From: CAUYXS01 sp965248495
GTDB taxonomy: Bacteria; Chloroflexota; Dehalococcoidia; Lucifugimonadales; Australimonadaceae
Direction of reading: 5' to 3'
Length of the DNA: 64,000 nucleotides
NCBI GenBank assembly: GCA_965248495.1
Contig: CBDFJL010000001.1
Coordinates: forward strand, 1 to 64,000
Positions 49,638 through 58,213 of the stretch are shown in pieces. Below the pieces are notes generated by a model. It did not search any database. It was not told the origin of the DNA and was given only the letters and a program-made list of their open reading frames with translations. Numbering within the stretch: the stretch's first letter is position 1; every line of letters starts with the position of its first letter. The position numbers and the translations under genes are program-made.

Positions 49638-51353
49638 GCTGTGCCTTCGCGATCACCTTCAATAGCTCGTAGTAACCGGAAACACCTCGCTCCTGCAGCT
49701 TGTTGAGGACTCTGGCGCGCTTCTCCAGCAGCGCGTACACCTCCGCCTTCTTGGTGGGCGCGATGCCGAGCATGGGCGCGATGCGCTCTTCCAAGAGGTA
49801 GGAGTTCTTGTCGCCGATGAACTCGAAAACGTCGCTCGATGGCTCCCACCGAAAGACCTCGACGAAGGAGAACGAGTCGCTCGGAGGGTCGTAGCCGACG
49901 ATCTCGCTGATGCTGATTGCGCGGCGGCCGGACTTTCCGTTGGGCAGCTTCACCAGGCTCTGGATGATGGCGACGTTCAGGTTCTCGATGTAGGTCTTGG
50001 GGACATAGATCGGGTTACCGGTGAGACGCTGGATTAGCTTCTCAACGGTCGCCGCGTGGAAGGTGGCCATGACCGCGTGCCCGGTCTGCATGGCCTGGAA
50101 CGCGACGGCGCCCTCCTCGCCCCGAATCTCACCGATGATGATGAGGTTGGGGCGTTGGCGCAGGGCTGCCTTGAGTAGATCGAACATCGTGACCCCGCCG
50201 CCCTCTCCGCCGCCACGCGCCACCTCGCGTATCCAGTTGGGGTGCGGGACCTGTACCTCCGGCGTGTCCTCAATGCTCACGACCTTCGCGTCAGGAGGGA
50301 CAAAGGTGGTGAGGGCGTTGATGAGCGTCGTCTTGCCTGACGCCGTCTCCCCGCAGATGAAGGTGTTCATCCCCATCCCCAGCATCAGCGACATATAGCT
50401 GGACATTTGGTTGCTGATGGAGCCGAAGGTAATCAGCTCGATGATGCTCAGCGGGATGCCGGGCGCCTTCCTGATGGTGAAGTTGCTGCCGCGCTGGCTC
50501 ACCTCCTGTCCGTAGACGATGTTGATACGAGAGCCATCCGCGAGGGTCGCGTCGACGATCGGGTGGCGAATGGTCACGGGACGCTTGATGGACTCCGAAA
50601 GCCTGAGGACGAACTCGACGAGGTCGTCGTGCGTCTCGAAGTTGATGGCGCTGACCATCGCGTTGAACACCTTGTGCTCAATGAACACGGGACCCAGTCC
50701 CGAGCAGGAGATGTCCTCAATCCAGCTGTCGTAGATGAAGGGCTGGAGGGGCCCCATGCCGATCTTGTCCCGCAGAATGTTGTAGCGGACGGCTGAGAAC
50801 TCACGCTCGGTGACCTGTACCTTTTGGATCTTGATCTTGCCCATGAAACTGCGCTTCTCGCGGACCGCCTCGACCTCCAGTGCGGGTGTGGGCGTGGGCA
50901 ACGATCTCACAGACTCGCTTGAGCGCTGCGTCCAGGCCCTCGCCGCGCTCCTCGTCCGTCTCGGCGGCGGCGAAGAGGTACGCGAGCTCGAGCAGCTGGG
51001 CCTCGACCTCCCGCTGCTTGCCCGCGACGTCGATGCCCATGGTCGGCTCGATGGGAATGTAGAGGTCCCGCTCCGCTCCCGTCGAAAGGATGTGGATGTT
51101 GGACCTCGTCGGAGACTGGGTAGATCAGGTTCCGGTTCTTCAGCCCGCCCAGGTTCCGCGTTACTTCGGGGTAGTACTCGGGGATGCCGGTGTCATCGAG
51201 CGGCACCATATGAAGGTATTCGAGCAACTGGATGTTTTGCTGGCACGCCTCTTGGATGGGCACGGGCAACAGCTTGTAGAGCCCGCACTCGTAGAGGTTC
51301 TCATGGTTTTCCGGCGGCTCGGTAGCCTTGAAGGGAAGCAGTACGGATGCCAA
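49621..51353 (-). CDS. arlI: archaellum motor ATPase ArlI, two frame changes
   Basis: Secretion-type ATPase driving assembly and rotation. Three consecutive frames form one protein: ENLYECGLYKLLPVPIQEAC to LIYPVSDEV (51353 to about 51105), SNIHILSTGAERDLYIPIEP to LKRVCEIVAHA (to about 50890), then SWIEDISCSGLGPVFIEHK, Walker A GETASGKTT, Walker B LIIIGEIRGEE and TGHAVMATFHA to the end. The ISCSG and GETASGKTT forms are ArlI-specific. About 575 residues in total. A TTG start at 51353 directly follows arlH. Confidence 0.88.
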
Positions 51354-51354
51354 G

Positions 51355-52070
51355 CTACGCCTTCGCCCTTCGTGAACGGGATGATGCGCATTCCCCAGCC
51401 CGGCTCGATGTCGAAGCTGATGATGTTGCCGGTGCTCATATGAGCGCCACGCACCTTGGACACCTCGAGTGTCTTGATCAGCTTGTCCCCCATGTTCTCG
51501 ATGGCGAGCTTGAAATGGGCATCACACATGGAGCTAATGCGTACGAGCATGCTCTCGTTGAATGCGTAGGAGTGCGCGATCAGGGCGATGGTCATGCCGT
51601 TGTCCGTGTACTGCTTGCACTCTTCGAAGAAGCTGATGGTCTGCTCCGGCGAGGCGTGCGCCACGAACGACGTGATGGAGTCGATGATGACCAGGTCTCG
51701 CTCCCACTGCTTGACGAGTGCGTTCAGCAGCGTCTTCAGGGAGGTTTCAGTGGCATTTTCGGAGCGCATGGCCTTGATCGGGAATATCTTCAGCCGGCCC
51801 AGGAGCAGGTAGTCCAGAATGTCGAGGTTCAAGCCTCTTGGTGTGGCGCAGCATGCTCTTCACGGTGTTCTCCGTGGTGAGCATGGCTACGTTGTAACCC
51901 GAGCGCAGCGAGCCCCAGGTCAGCTGCTGCGTGAAGACCGACTTCCCGGAGTCCGACTGGCCCTCGATGAAGATCAACGAGCCCACGGGGATACCCCCGC
52001 CGAGCTTCTTGTCGATCTCGCTCTGGCCGGTGGTGATAACCCCGACGTCGCTTGCATTGACCAAAGCCAC
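51355..52070 (-). CDS. arlH: archaellum ATP-binding protein ArlH, frame changes
   Basis: RecA/KaiC-fold protein that partners ArlI at the motor base. GTG start with AAGGAG upstream. N part: DVGVITTGQSEIDKKLGGGI, Walker A EGQSDSGKSVFTQQL, then a frame change near 51830 into NLDILDYLLLGRLKIFPIKA, LVIIDSITSF (Walker B) and SMCDAHFKLAIENMGDKLIK, EPGWGMRIIPFTK. One extra base near 51368 hides the usual RAKA-stop ending, giving the stop at 51355-51357. About 238 residues, normal for ArlH. Confidence 0.87.
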
Positions 52071-52096
52071 TCAGTGCTCCTTGCCCCAGAGGGGCC

Positions 52097-52615
52097 CTAG
52101 AACGGCGCGCTCAGCGTGATCCCGCTGGCCGTCCCGATCACAATTCGATTGTTCGCCGTCGAGTCCGCCGCCGGCGTCACTGTCGTCCGCAGGATCAGCT
52201 CCTCCTGCGGGTCCAATATCCCCGGCTGTGTCGCCTCGGCCTTCAATGTCCCGGCATCGAGGTAGATGCCGGTAACGGTCCATTGGTCGTCTCCCGGCGT
52301 CGCGGCGGCGGTGTGGGGCAGCCATTTGCTGTGGAACGTCCCGTCAGTCTCGTAGTACTGAACCACGACATCCCACTTGCTGAAGCCCCGCAACGCCTCG
52401 TCCCCGTCGTTCTGCACGGTCACGTCCACGCTGGGCGTCGAATAGGAGACGCCGTTGGACGTGATGGAGGTGCGGGCATCGACGATGCGCCGCTCCTCGC
52501 TTCCCGTCCAGGCGTCCGATAGTTGTGCCATAGCAGTGAACGACCCCTGTGCCAAAAAGCTGACCGTCGCCAATATCAGCGCGATCATCATCACCGTGGC
52601 GATGACGTTACTCAC
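52097..52615 (-). CDS. arlF: ArlF-like archaellum stator component
   Basis: The GTG start gives SNVIATVMMIALILATVSFL, an archaellin-like membrane helix, followed by a soluble beta-rich domain with VDVTVQNDGDEALRGFSKWD and DPQEELILRTTVTP. ArlF binds the S-layer or envelope and acts as stator. 172 aa. Divergence is high, so ArlF and ArlG could be exchanged. It lies between arlH and the ArlG-like gene. Confidence 0.72.
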   Translation of the reverse strand: MSNVIATVMMIALILATVSFLAQGSFTAMAQLSDAWTGSEERRIVDARTSITSNGVSYSTPSVDVTVQNDGDEALRGFSKWDVVVQYYETDGTFHSKWLPHTAAATPGDDQWTVTGIYLDAGTLKAEATQPGILDPQEELILRTTVTPAADSTANNRIVIGTASGITLSAPF

Positions 52616-52626
52616 GCTTCACCGCG

Positions 52627-53112
52627 CTAGTACGAGAAGTAGTGCTCATCAAACGCACCTGTCGGGACGATCACCTTGACGAAGTACTCGTCGGACGGCT
52701 GACTCGCCTGGTAGTGGATGTCGAACCTCAGCGTCGTCGCGTTGATCCAGGTGTCCCCGTTCTGCGTCGCGTACTGCCATCGCGGGTAACTGGTGCCCGC
52801 GTCCGTCACGTAGGGGATGCGGGCAAAGTCACCGCTCTTCCCGTAGAAGACATCCGTGTCGTCGACGCCAATGATGCGGGCCGAGCCGACGTTCTTGACC
52901 CAAAACGTCACGTCGAACTCACTGTCCAAATCGACGTCCTGCCACACGCCGTTCTCGTCCAGTTCCGCAGTGGCATAGACCACCTTGATCTGGCTCTCGA
53001 TTCGTTGGTCCATTTTGTCCGCCACGCGCACCAGCGAGTTGCTGCTGCGGACGACGGCTGGGAAGACGGAGTTGACCACCAGCACCGCCGAGACCACGCT
53101 CGCGATGATCAA
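52627..53112 (-). CDS. arlG: ArlG-like archaellum stator component
   Basis: N-terminal helix IIASVVSAVLVVNSVFPAVV, then VADKMDQRIESQIKVVYATA and a beta-sandwich (DVTFWVKNVGSARIIGVDDT), matching ArlG, where the WVKNVG pattern recurs. TTG at 53112 is the only in-frame start, but the hydrophobic region begins upstream (ASDKIVATTLL) and an AAGGAGG site lies about 40 nt upstream, so the true start codon may have been lost to a base error. Confidence 0.75.
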   Translation of the reverse strand: MIIASVVSAVLVVNSVFPAVVRSSNSLVRVADKMDQRIESQIKVVYATAELDENGVWQDVDLDSEFDVTFWVKNVGSARIIGVDDTDVFYGKSGDFARIPYVTDAGTSYPRWQYATQNGDTWINATTLRFDIHYQASQPSDEYFVKVIVPTGAFDEHYFSY

Positions 53113-53248
53113 AAGGGTGGTTGCGACGATCTTGTCGCTGGCCCGCCTCCTTGTCTTTTCTAGGTGTGTCCGACCACGACCGCGGGCGTGAGCCCCGGCC
53201 TCCGCTTGCGGCGATTCGTCCGCGCCGCCTCTGCTCCCGCCTGGTTAG

Positions 53249-53767
53249 TTAAATGAGGGCCTGCATCCAGAGGCCGCTGGTTCGGAGGCGCGAGACCGCG
53301 ATCTCCGCGATGATGCGGTACCAGTCGGCATGCGAGGCCAGGTAGGTCTGCATGACCGCGCTCGGCACGGAGAGCGCCTCCAACGGCTCCAGCGCAATGA
53401 CGCTGGCCGAGTGCGAGCCCCCGTCGATCAGGGAGAGCAGCCCGATGTCCTCGCCTGGGCCGAGGAAGTTGACGACCGCTCGGTACTTTTCGCGACCCGG
53501 GGCAGCTATCTCCGCCTTCGCTCGGCCGGAGACCACAAAGACCACGGTGTCCACCACCAGGCCCTGCGCTGAGACAACGTCGCCGGTGTCATAGCGGTAC
53601 CATTGACCGAGGTCGGCCAGTGCGGCAAGGTCGGACTTGCTCACGCTCTGAAGCAGGCGGTTGCTCCGCAGAACCTCTTCGAAGGCGCTCGCCATGGACG
53701 AACTCGACGAGTCACTCGTCGGAGCGGTGTTCTCAAAAACGGGGGTGTTAATCTCGACTGCCTTCAT
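53249..53767 (-). CDS. cyclic-nucleotide-binding-domain protein in archaellum operon
   Basis: Start at 53767 follows GAGGAG. Residues about 35-165 form a CNB beta-roll: LLQSVSKSDLAALADLGQWY, YDTGDVVSAQGLVVDTVVFV and VNFLGPGEDIGLLSLIDGGS, the phosphate-binding cassette region (GE...SLIDGGSHSASV), where the usual Arg is changed. No helix-turn-helix follows, so it is not a Crp-type transcription factor. It may tie motor function to a cyclic nucleotide or have lost binding. 172 residues, 137 bp upstream of arlG. Confidence 0.75.
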   Translation of the reverse strand: MKAVEINTPVFENTAPTSDSSSSSMASAFEEVLRSNRLLQSVSKSDLAALADLGQWYRYDTGDVVSAQGLVVDTVVFVVSGRAKAEIAAPGREKYRAVVNFLGPGEDIGLLSLIDGGSHSASVIALEPLEALSVPSAVMQTYLASHADWYRIIAEIAVSRLRTSGLWMQALI

Positions 53768-54456
53768 CTCTCGCACTCCTCAGCATTTGTTGGTGTCCGC
53801 TGGCTTGACGGGAGGACGGTCCTCCACTCCTACACGACACCACGTGCGCCTACCCCGAACAATGTACGGAAGTACACCAGTTCTTCGCGGCCGCCGCGCG
53901 TAGCCGCGGCGTCGTTTCCTTGCTCACGGTCAGCATACGAAGGTCCGCTCTTATACATGAGCAGGGCAGCACCACACGGCATATCCTGCGGCACTCAATC
54001 GTGCTGATGGCTGCCACCACCCGTCGGCGGAGGGGCGGCACGGCCCATGGTGAGGGCCTCCTCTGCGGCCGTATGAGTCGCCACAGAAGCGCCTAAGAAT
54101 GCCGTGAGAAGGGCGCGACCCGGTCCGTATGAGAGCCGGCGGTTTGGCACTGCACCGACGTCGAGAGGGTCAGATTCTTCGCTGCGCAGAATGGTCCAAG
54201 TCCGTTGGCACGAACGGAGGCCCGCACGCCGCCTGGTCCGCCGGCCGCCTGGCCCTCGGACCGTTCGCCCCAGGCGCAGCCCCTCCCGAGCCCTTTGGCT
54301 CAGCCCAAAGCGGGCTCCGCCGAAGCGGACGTGTCCTGAGCAAGGCGAAGAAGCGTCCGGGCGCTCGCGCCCAGCCTGAATGGGCAAACGAAAGCACCGC
54401 CTCGGGATGACCCGAAGCGGTGCTCCGTGTTACGGCTTCGTCCCTGTCTGCGGGGC
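53768..54456. other. intergenic region inside the archaellum cluster
   Basis: About 690 bp with no credible frame. It should carry the promoter of the downstream cNMP-arlG-F-H-I-J unit. The part 54280-54370 has imperfect dispersed-repeat-like palindromes (CCTGAGCAAGGCGAAG type), and a terminator hairpin sits at 54394-54423. This splits the cluster into an archaellin/scaffold unit and a motor unit. Confidence 0.55.
54394..54423 (-). terminator. hairpin terminator after the zinc-ribbon gene
   Basis: Stem GCACCGC-x-TCGGG pairs with CCCGA-x-GCGGTGC around a 4-nt loop; on the minus strand TTTCGTTT follows. It is downstream of the gene at 54457-54651. Confidence 0.65.
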
Positions 54457-54651
54457 CTAGGCGGCGTCCTGCTGCTCGAGGCCTCCTGCGTCAGGTATGA
54501 ACACGACGACGGGCTCGGCCGCCACAACGACCGGAGCAGGTATGTCGCGCATGAACCCGCACTGGACGCACTGCAGGTAGGGGCCGTAGTGGTCGCTCTC
54601 CTTCCGAAGGTCGCCCGTGCCACACTTGGGACACGACTTGAAGAACAACAT
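54457..54651 (-). CDS. small zinc-ribbon protein in archaellum operon
   Basis: Start at 54651 gives MLFFKSCPKCGTGDLRKESD; the second pair is CVQCGF, so a four-Cys ribbon like those of transcription or translation factors, followed by a hydrophobic, acidic tail (VVVFIPDAGGLEQQ). 64 aa. It lies 90 bp after the scaffold gene. Its role is unknown; it might be a regulator of archaellin expression. Confidence 0.6.
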   Translation of the reverse strand: MLFFKSCPKCGTGDLRKESDHYGPYLQCVQCGFMRDIPAPVVVAAEPVVVFIPDAGGLEQQDAA

Positions 54652-54741
54652 CGCCTGCCTCCTCCGAGCGCTCACCCCTACGAGGGGGCACCTGGCAATA
54701 GTTTTGGGGATCTGTCCGGCCAACGCACCGCCGGCCGTCGG

Positions 54742-56040
54742 CTATTCCTCTTCTTGGTCCTCGTCCTCGTCTTCTTGGACGTCATCGTCGTCGGGCTCGG
54801 CATCGAGCGCCATATCCCCCGCATCCGCGAACATCGTGGCGAGCGCCGCCCGCCGCCAGTCCTGACGCCCGCGCCAAAGGATGTCGTCGAGCTCCACGAG
54901 GAAGCGAAGCGAGTTCCTCAGTGGGACCTTGGCCTTCGACGACGGCGTGTCGTCCAGGGCCAGCAGTTGCAGGAGGATGTCGCGCGTCTCGTTGGTGATG
55001 CCACCCATGGCCGCATACACCTCTAATAGAGAGCCCAGGCGCTCTTTGCCGATCCGCCGGACGCCGCCCTCCATCCATGGCGCCAAGGCCGCGACGGTGA
55101 TGAGGTCCAGCGTGCCCTCACTCTGGCGCCTGTTGGAGCGCCGCGGCTCGTCGACCGCGCGGACCGGGCGACCCAGCCCGCCGGCGCGACGACGCCTCCG
55201 CGTGGGCGTGCCGACCTCGTCTGTAAGGTCAGCGTCGTCCTCGTCGAACTCCGGGGCGTCGGCGATAGTCTCATTGTCGCGCGTGCGGTCGTGCGTGCGC
55301 CCGCCGGCAGGTTCGTAGTCGAACTCGTCGTCGCGGAGCTCGTCGTCGTCGTAGGCGCGAGCGGGGCTGCTGCGTCCCGGCGCGGTCGCGCGATTGTCGT
55401 CCGGTTCGGTGAGGCGCGCCGGTCGGCGGGGCGAGGCGGGGCGGGCTTCCTGTCCGTTCGAGGGCGCTTGCCCGCTAGCACCGTTCGCGCCGGCCTGTTT
55501 GGTCCGCGACGTGTTGGCGGGTCTCGACCTGGGCGCTGACGCGAGCGACGGCATTTCGCCAAGACTTGGTAGGCCGAGGGCCTCAGAGGCAGCAGATGCT
55601 TCCGGTGCTGGTGCTGGGGCTGGGGCGCGGGCCGGCATGGGAGCACCAGCGTTGGCTAGGTGCGGAGCGCTCCCGCCGTCGCCCATGTTGACGATGATGG
55701 GAGTACCTCCGCCACCGCCGCCCATGGGCATGCCGCCCATTGGCATGCCGCCCTGGGGGGGATACATCGGCGGTGGGGCCTGCTGCGCAGGCTGGGCCTG
55801 CGGCGGAGGCGCCTGCTGTTGCGGTTGCGGAGCGAGCGCTGCGGGAGCTGCAGCCGGGGCCGGCGGGGCGGGAGCTGCGGCCGGGGCCGGCGGGGCGGCG
55901 GCGGCGGCGCCGGAGTCCTGGACGAAGGGGTTCTCGGCGTTGGTCAGCAGGTACTCCCGGACGTCCCCGAGGGTTTCCTTGATCTCGTTCTTGAGGAGCT
56001 TGAGCTCCTCCTGCATCTCCTCGACTGCTTTATCCGCCAT
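54742..56040 (-). CDS. ArlC/D/E-like cytoplasmic ring or scaffold protein
   Basis: Three parts over 432 residues. The N terminus (about 1-40), KAVEEMQEELKLLKNEIKET, is a coiled coil like ArlC. A 250-residue linker follows, first Pro/Ala/Gln- and Gly/Met-rich, then acidic and basic. The C-terminal domain (about 310-410), GTLDLITVAALAPWMEGGVR, ERLGSLLEVYAAMGGITNET, RDILLQLLAL, matches the ArlD/E domain that connects the motor to chemotaxis in archaea. A very acidic tail ends it. One protein here seems to replace separate ArlC, D and E. Confidence 0.72.
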   Translation of the reverse strand: MADKAVEEMQEELKLLKNEIKETLGDVREYLLTNAENPFVQDSGAAAAAPPAPAAAPAPPAPAAAPAALAPQPQQQAPPPQAQPAQQAPPPMYPPQGGMPMGGMPMGGGGGGTPIIVNMGDGGSAPHLANAGAPMPARAPAPAPAPEASAASEALGLPSLGEMPSLASAPRSRPANTSRTKQAGANGASGQAPSNGQEARPASPRRPARLTEPDDNRATAPGRSSPARAYDDDELRDDEFDYEPAGGRTHDRTRDNETIADAPEFDEDDADLTDEVGTPTRRRRRAGGLGRPVRAVDEPRRSNRRQSEGTLDLITVAALAPWMEGGVRRIGKERLGSLLEVYAAMGGITNETRDILLQLLALDDTPSSKAKVPLRNSLRFLVELDDILWRGRQDWRRAALATMFADAGDMALDAEPDDDDVQEDEDEDQEEE

Positions 56041-56068
56041 GGTGGCCTTGCCTCACGGGGGTCAGTGG

Positions 56069-56107
56069 TTGAGCCTCCGCCCGGATGTTTCACGGGCGGA
56101 GGCTCAA
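56069..56107. promoter_or_regulatory. 15-bp perfect inverted repeat between archaellin and scaffold genes
   Basis: TTGAGCCTCCGCCCG (56069-56083) and its exact reverse complement (56093-56107) form a strong hairpin with a 9-nt loop. No T run follows on the minus strand. It lies just after the archaellin stop, so it may stabilise the archaellin message or attenuate read-through into downstream genes. Confidence 0.6.
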
Positions 56108-56127
56108 TCGTGGGCTGTCAGGCGCTC

Positions 56128-56745
56128 CTAGTTGAGGTCCGTGACTTTGTCGACGACGGGCGGCATGGTGCGCTCGATGGTGAGGCTTGAGCCGTCCTTG
56201 GGCTTGACCTCGATGGTGAACTCGTCGCTGATGCTGAGGCGCGGCGAGGTGCCGGAGACGTCGACGGTGATCTCGAACTTCTCGCCGGACTCCAGGATGT
56301 TGTCGGAGTCGGCCTTGCCGACGGTGGCCTTGACCCAGGCCATGTCATCGACGCTCTGGGAGGCGTCGATATAGGTGATGACGGTGGTGTGGACGGGGCT
56401 GGTCTCGTCGCCGAGGTCGCCATCGCCGTCGGCGTCGGCCGTGGTGATGAGGTTAATACCCTCGCCATCGGCGGCGTTGGCCACGATGAAGACGATCTGG
56501 TCGACGTTGTCGTCGTTGTCGGTGTCCTTGGCGACGACGGGTCCAATGATGGTCATCGAGCTTCGGACCTGCTCGAGGCCGGCGTGGACCGCCTCTTTGC
56601 CCTTCTCGGAGGAGAAGACGCCCGCCGAGAGGACGGTATAGGCGAAGACCGATGCGACCACGACGAAGGCGATGAGGATGATGGCGGTCTCAAGCCCGGT
56701 GATCCCCCGCTGGTTCCGCATCTTCATGTTCACGCGAGTGATCAT
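56128..56745 (-). CDS. arlB: archaellin (archaellum filament protein)
   Basis: The N terminus MITRVNMKMRNQRG is a short class III signal peptide; cleavage after RG leaves ITGLETAIILIAFVVV and ASVFAYTVLSAGVFS, the hallmark archaellin helix, with the conserved GLETAI start. The rest is a soluble beta domain rich in Asp and Thr (TDNDDNVDQIVFIVANA, ILESGEKFEITVDV). 205 aa. The ribosome site GGAAGGAAA is strong. A prepilin-peptidase-type enzyme is needed for processing; only a truncated one is in the window. Confidence 0.9.
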   Translation of the reverse strand: MITRVNMKMRNQRGITGLETAIILIAFVVVASVFAYTVLSAGVFSSEKGKEAVHAGLEQVRSSMTIIGPVVAKDTDNDDNVDQIVFIVANAADGEGINLITTADADGDGDLGDETSPVHTTVITYIDASQSVDDMAWVKATVGKADSDNILESGEKFEITVDVSGTSPRLSISDEFTIEVKPKDGSSLTIERTMPPVVDKVTDLN

Positions 56746-56778
56746 GAGTTTCCTTCCTTTCAGTGAGGCTCCCGCCCC

Positions 56779-57312
56779 CTAGTTCAAGTCCATGTTGTTG
56801 TCCAGGACCTTGGGCAGCGTGCGCTCGAAGACGAGCTCGGGCCCGGAGTCGCGGAGCAGTGAAATGGCAAACTGCGTGTTGGCGATCGGCATGGGTGCCG
56901 CGGAGTGGGTGTTCACCGTGATGGAGAACTTCTCGCCGGGCTCGAGCTGGTTGTCGCTGTCGCCCTTGCCAATCTGGGTCTGGGTCCACGTGACGTCCAG
57001 CGTGCGCTGCTCCTGGTCGGAGTAGACAGCCGAGATCTCGTGGCTCTTGGTGGTCTCGTCCGACAGCAGGCCGTCGCCGTCGACGTCGGTCGTGGGGGTG
57101 AGGTTGATGGCCTCGCCGTCCAATGCGTTGGCGATGATGAAGTGGAGCTGGGTGACCTCGGCCGGCGCCTTGATGTCGTCGACGCTGATGGTCACGGTGC
57201 CCGGGTCGGATGCCGCCTGGATGCCGACGCATGCGATGGCGTCGATGTCGGTCGGCGTGGCGACGCTCTTGGTCAGCTTGAGCAGCGCGCTGGTCCAGGT
57301 GTTGGCGTTGAG
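56779..57312 (-). pseudogene. second archaellin, N-terminally truncated at phage junction
   Basis: The C-terminal 135 or so residues parallel the first archaellin: TISVDDIKAPAEVTQLHFII, ANALDGEAINLTPTTDVDGD, QLEPGEKFSITVNTHS, ending NNMDLN like KVTDLN. The signal peptide and the ITGLETA helix are absent. Upstream the frame drifts into unrelated sequence and meets a stop at 57313, where phage coding on the other strand is clear. Thus the gene lost its first part, by insertion, deletion or mis-join, somewhere between about 57195 and 57312. Confidence 0.75.
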
Positions 57313-57977
57313 CTACTCCCGCTCGGCCGCTGGCTCTCGAGCGCAGGGCGTGTCGACCGTTGGTCAGCAGGCCATCCTGTCGACGGCGGTGGCGAAGAAG
57401 TTCGTTGCGGTGTCGATGCAGCTGAACATGCTGGCGACGGACCTTGTGCAGCACATCTTGAAGCTGGTCGACCGGCTCGGGGAGGACATCTCTATTGGCG
57501 GGAAGACGCTCAAGGTCGCGCAGATTCACAACGACTACAGCGCCCAGGCGCGATTCGAGCTCATGGACCCGATCATTCAACTGCAGCGCCGCGAGGTCGG
57601 TCTGCGTGAAGTCCAGATGAAGATTAAGTCTCCTGAGACCTATCGAGAGCAGGACGCGATGCTCGGCGACGAATCTCAGGAACAGCGTCGGCTCATCAAG
57701 CAGATCATGCGCGAGGCACCCTGCTCTTGTTGAGATGGCCGTCCTCGCTGTCGCTGAGGAGGATGGCCTGGCTCAGCTGTTCGCGGAGTTTGCGGCCAAG
57801 CAGCAGGAAGCTGCCGGTGGTCTCGTCGGGCCAGATGGCAAGCCAATCTCATCGCCGCAGACATCGGACCAAGCCGGCGGCGGCGGACCGCGCGCTCTCA
57901 GGCAGGCATTGACGGGTGAAACGGCCAAGCCGGCACCGGTTGACCTGGCCGGCGCTGGCTTGGATAGGGCGCTGTAA
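57313..57977 (+). CDS. phage portal-like protein, C-terminal part, frameshifted
   Basis: From the junction the plus strand reads SRSAAGSRAQGVSTVGQQAI, LSTAVAKKFVAVSMQLNMLA, then NDYSAQARFELMDPIIQLQR and IKSPETYREQDAMLGDE. One extra C near 57708 shifts the frame; the next frame carries on ALVEMAVLAVAEEDGLAQLF to the stop at 57977. The helical, Gln-rich C terminus and place before virion genes suit a portal protein, but the diagnostic middle part is missing, so the call is tentative. Confidence 0.45.
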
Positions 57978-58213
57978 TGGCCAAGCAACACTGGCTCGCG
58001 GAGATCGTCTCGGAGATGGTGGGCGAGATCAGCGCCATTCGAGAAGAGGCCCGCGGAAAGAACGTGCTGAAGTTCGGCGAGGAGCGCCTGCGCTCTCGTG
58101 AGGTGAAGCAGCGTTTCAAGGACGCCGACCCAGCACAGCGCCGCGACATCATCGGCAGCATCGGCATCGACAAGGCCCTGAAGCTGGCCGAGCAGTTCGA
58201 GGAGAAGCCCTAA
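57977..58213 (+). CDS. small phage protein, unknown
   Basis: The ATG overlaps the upstream TAA. The 78-residue product is helical and charged: KQHWLAEIVSEMVGEISAIR, VLKFGEERLRSREVKQRFKD and RRDIIGSIGIDKALKLAEQF. It may be a head-tail or scaffold accessory by position; no family recognised. Confidence 0.55.
   Translation: MAKQHWLAEIVSEMVGEISAIREEARGKNVLKFGEERLRSREVKQRFKDADPAQRRDIIGSIGIDKALKLAEQFEEKP

Noticed and set aside
53995..54387. 130-aa minus-strand frame in the archaellum intergenic region
   Set aside because: Arg/Gly-rich with no ribosome site, covering repeat-like palindromes.
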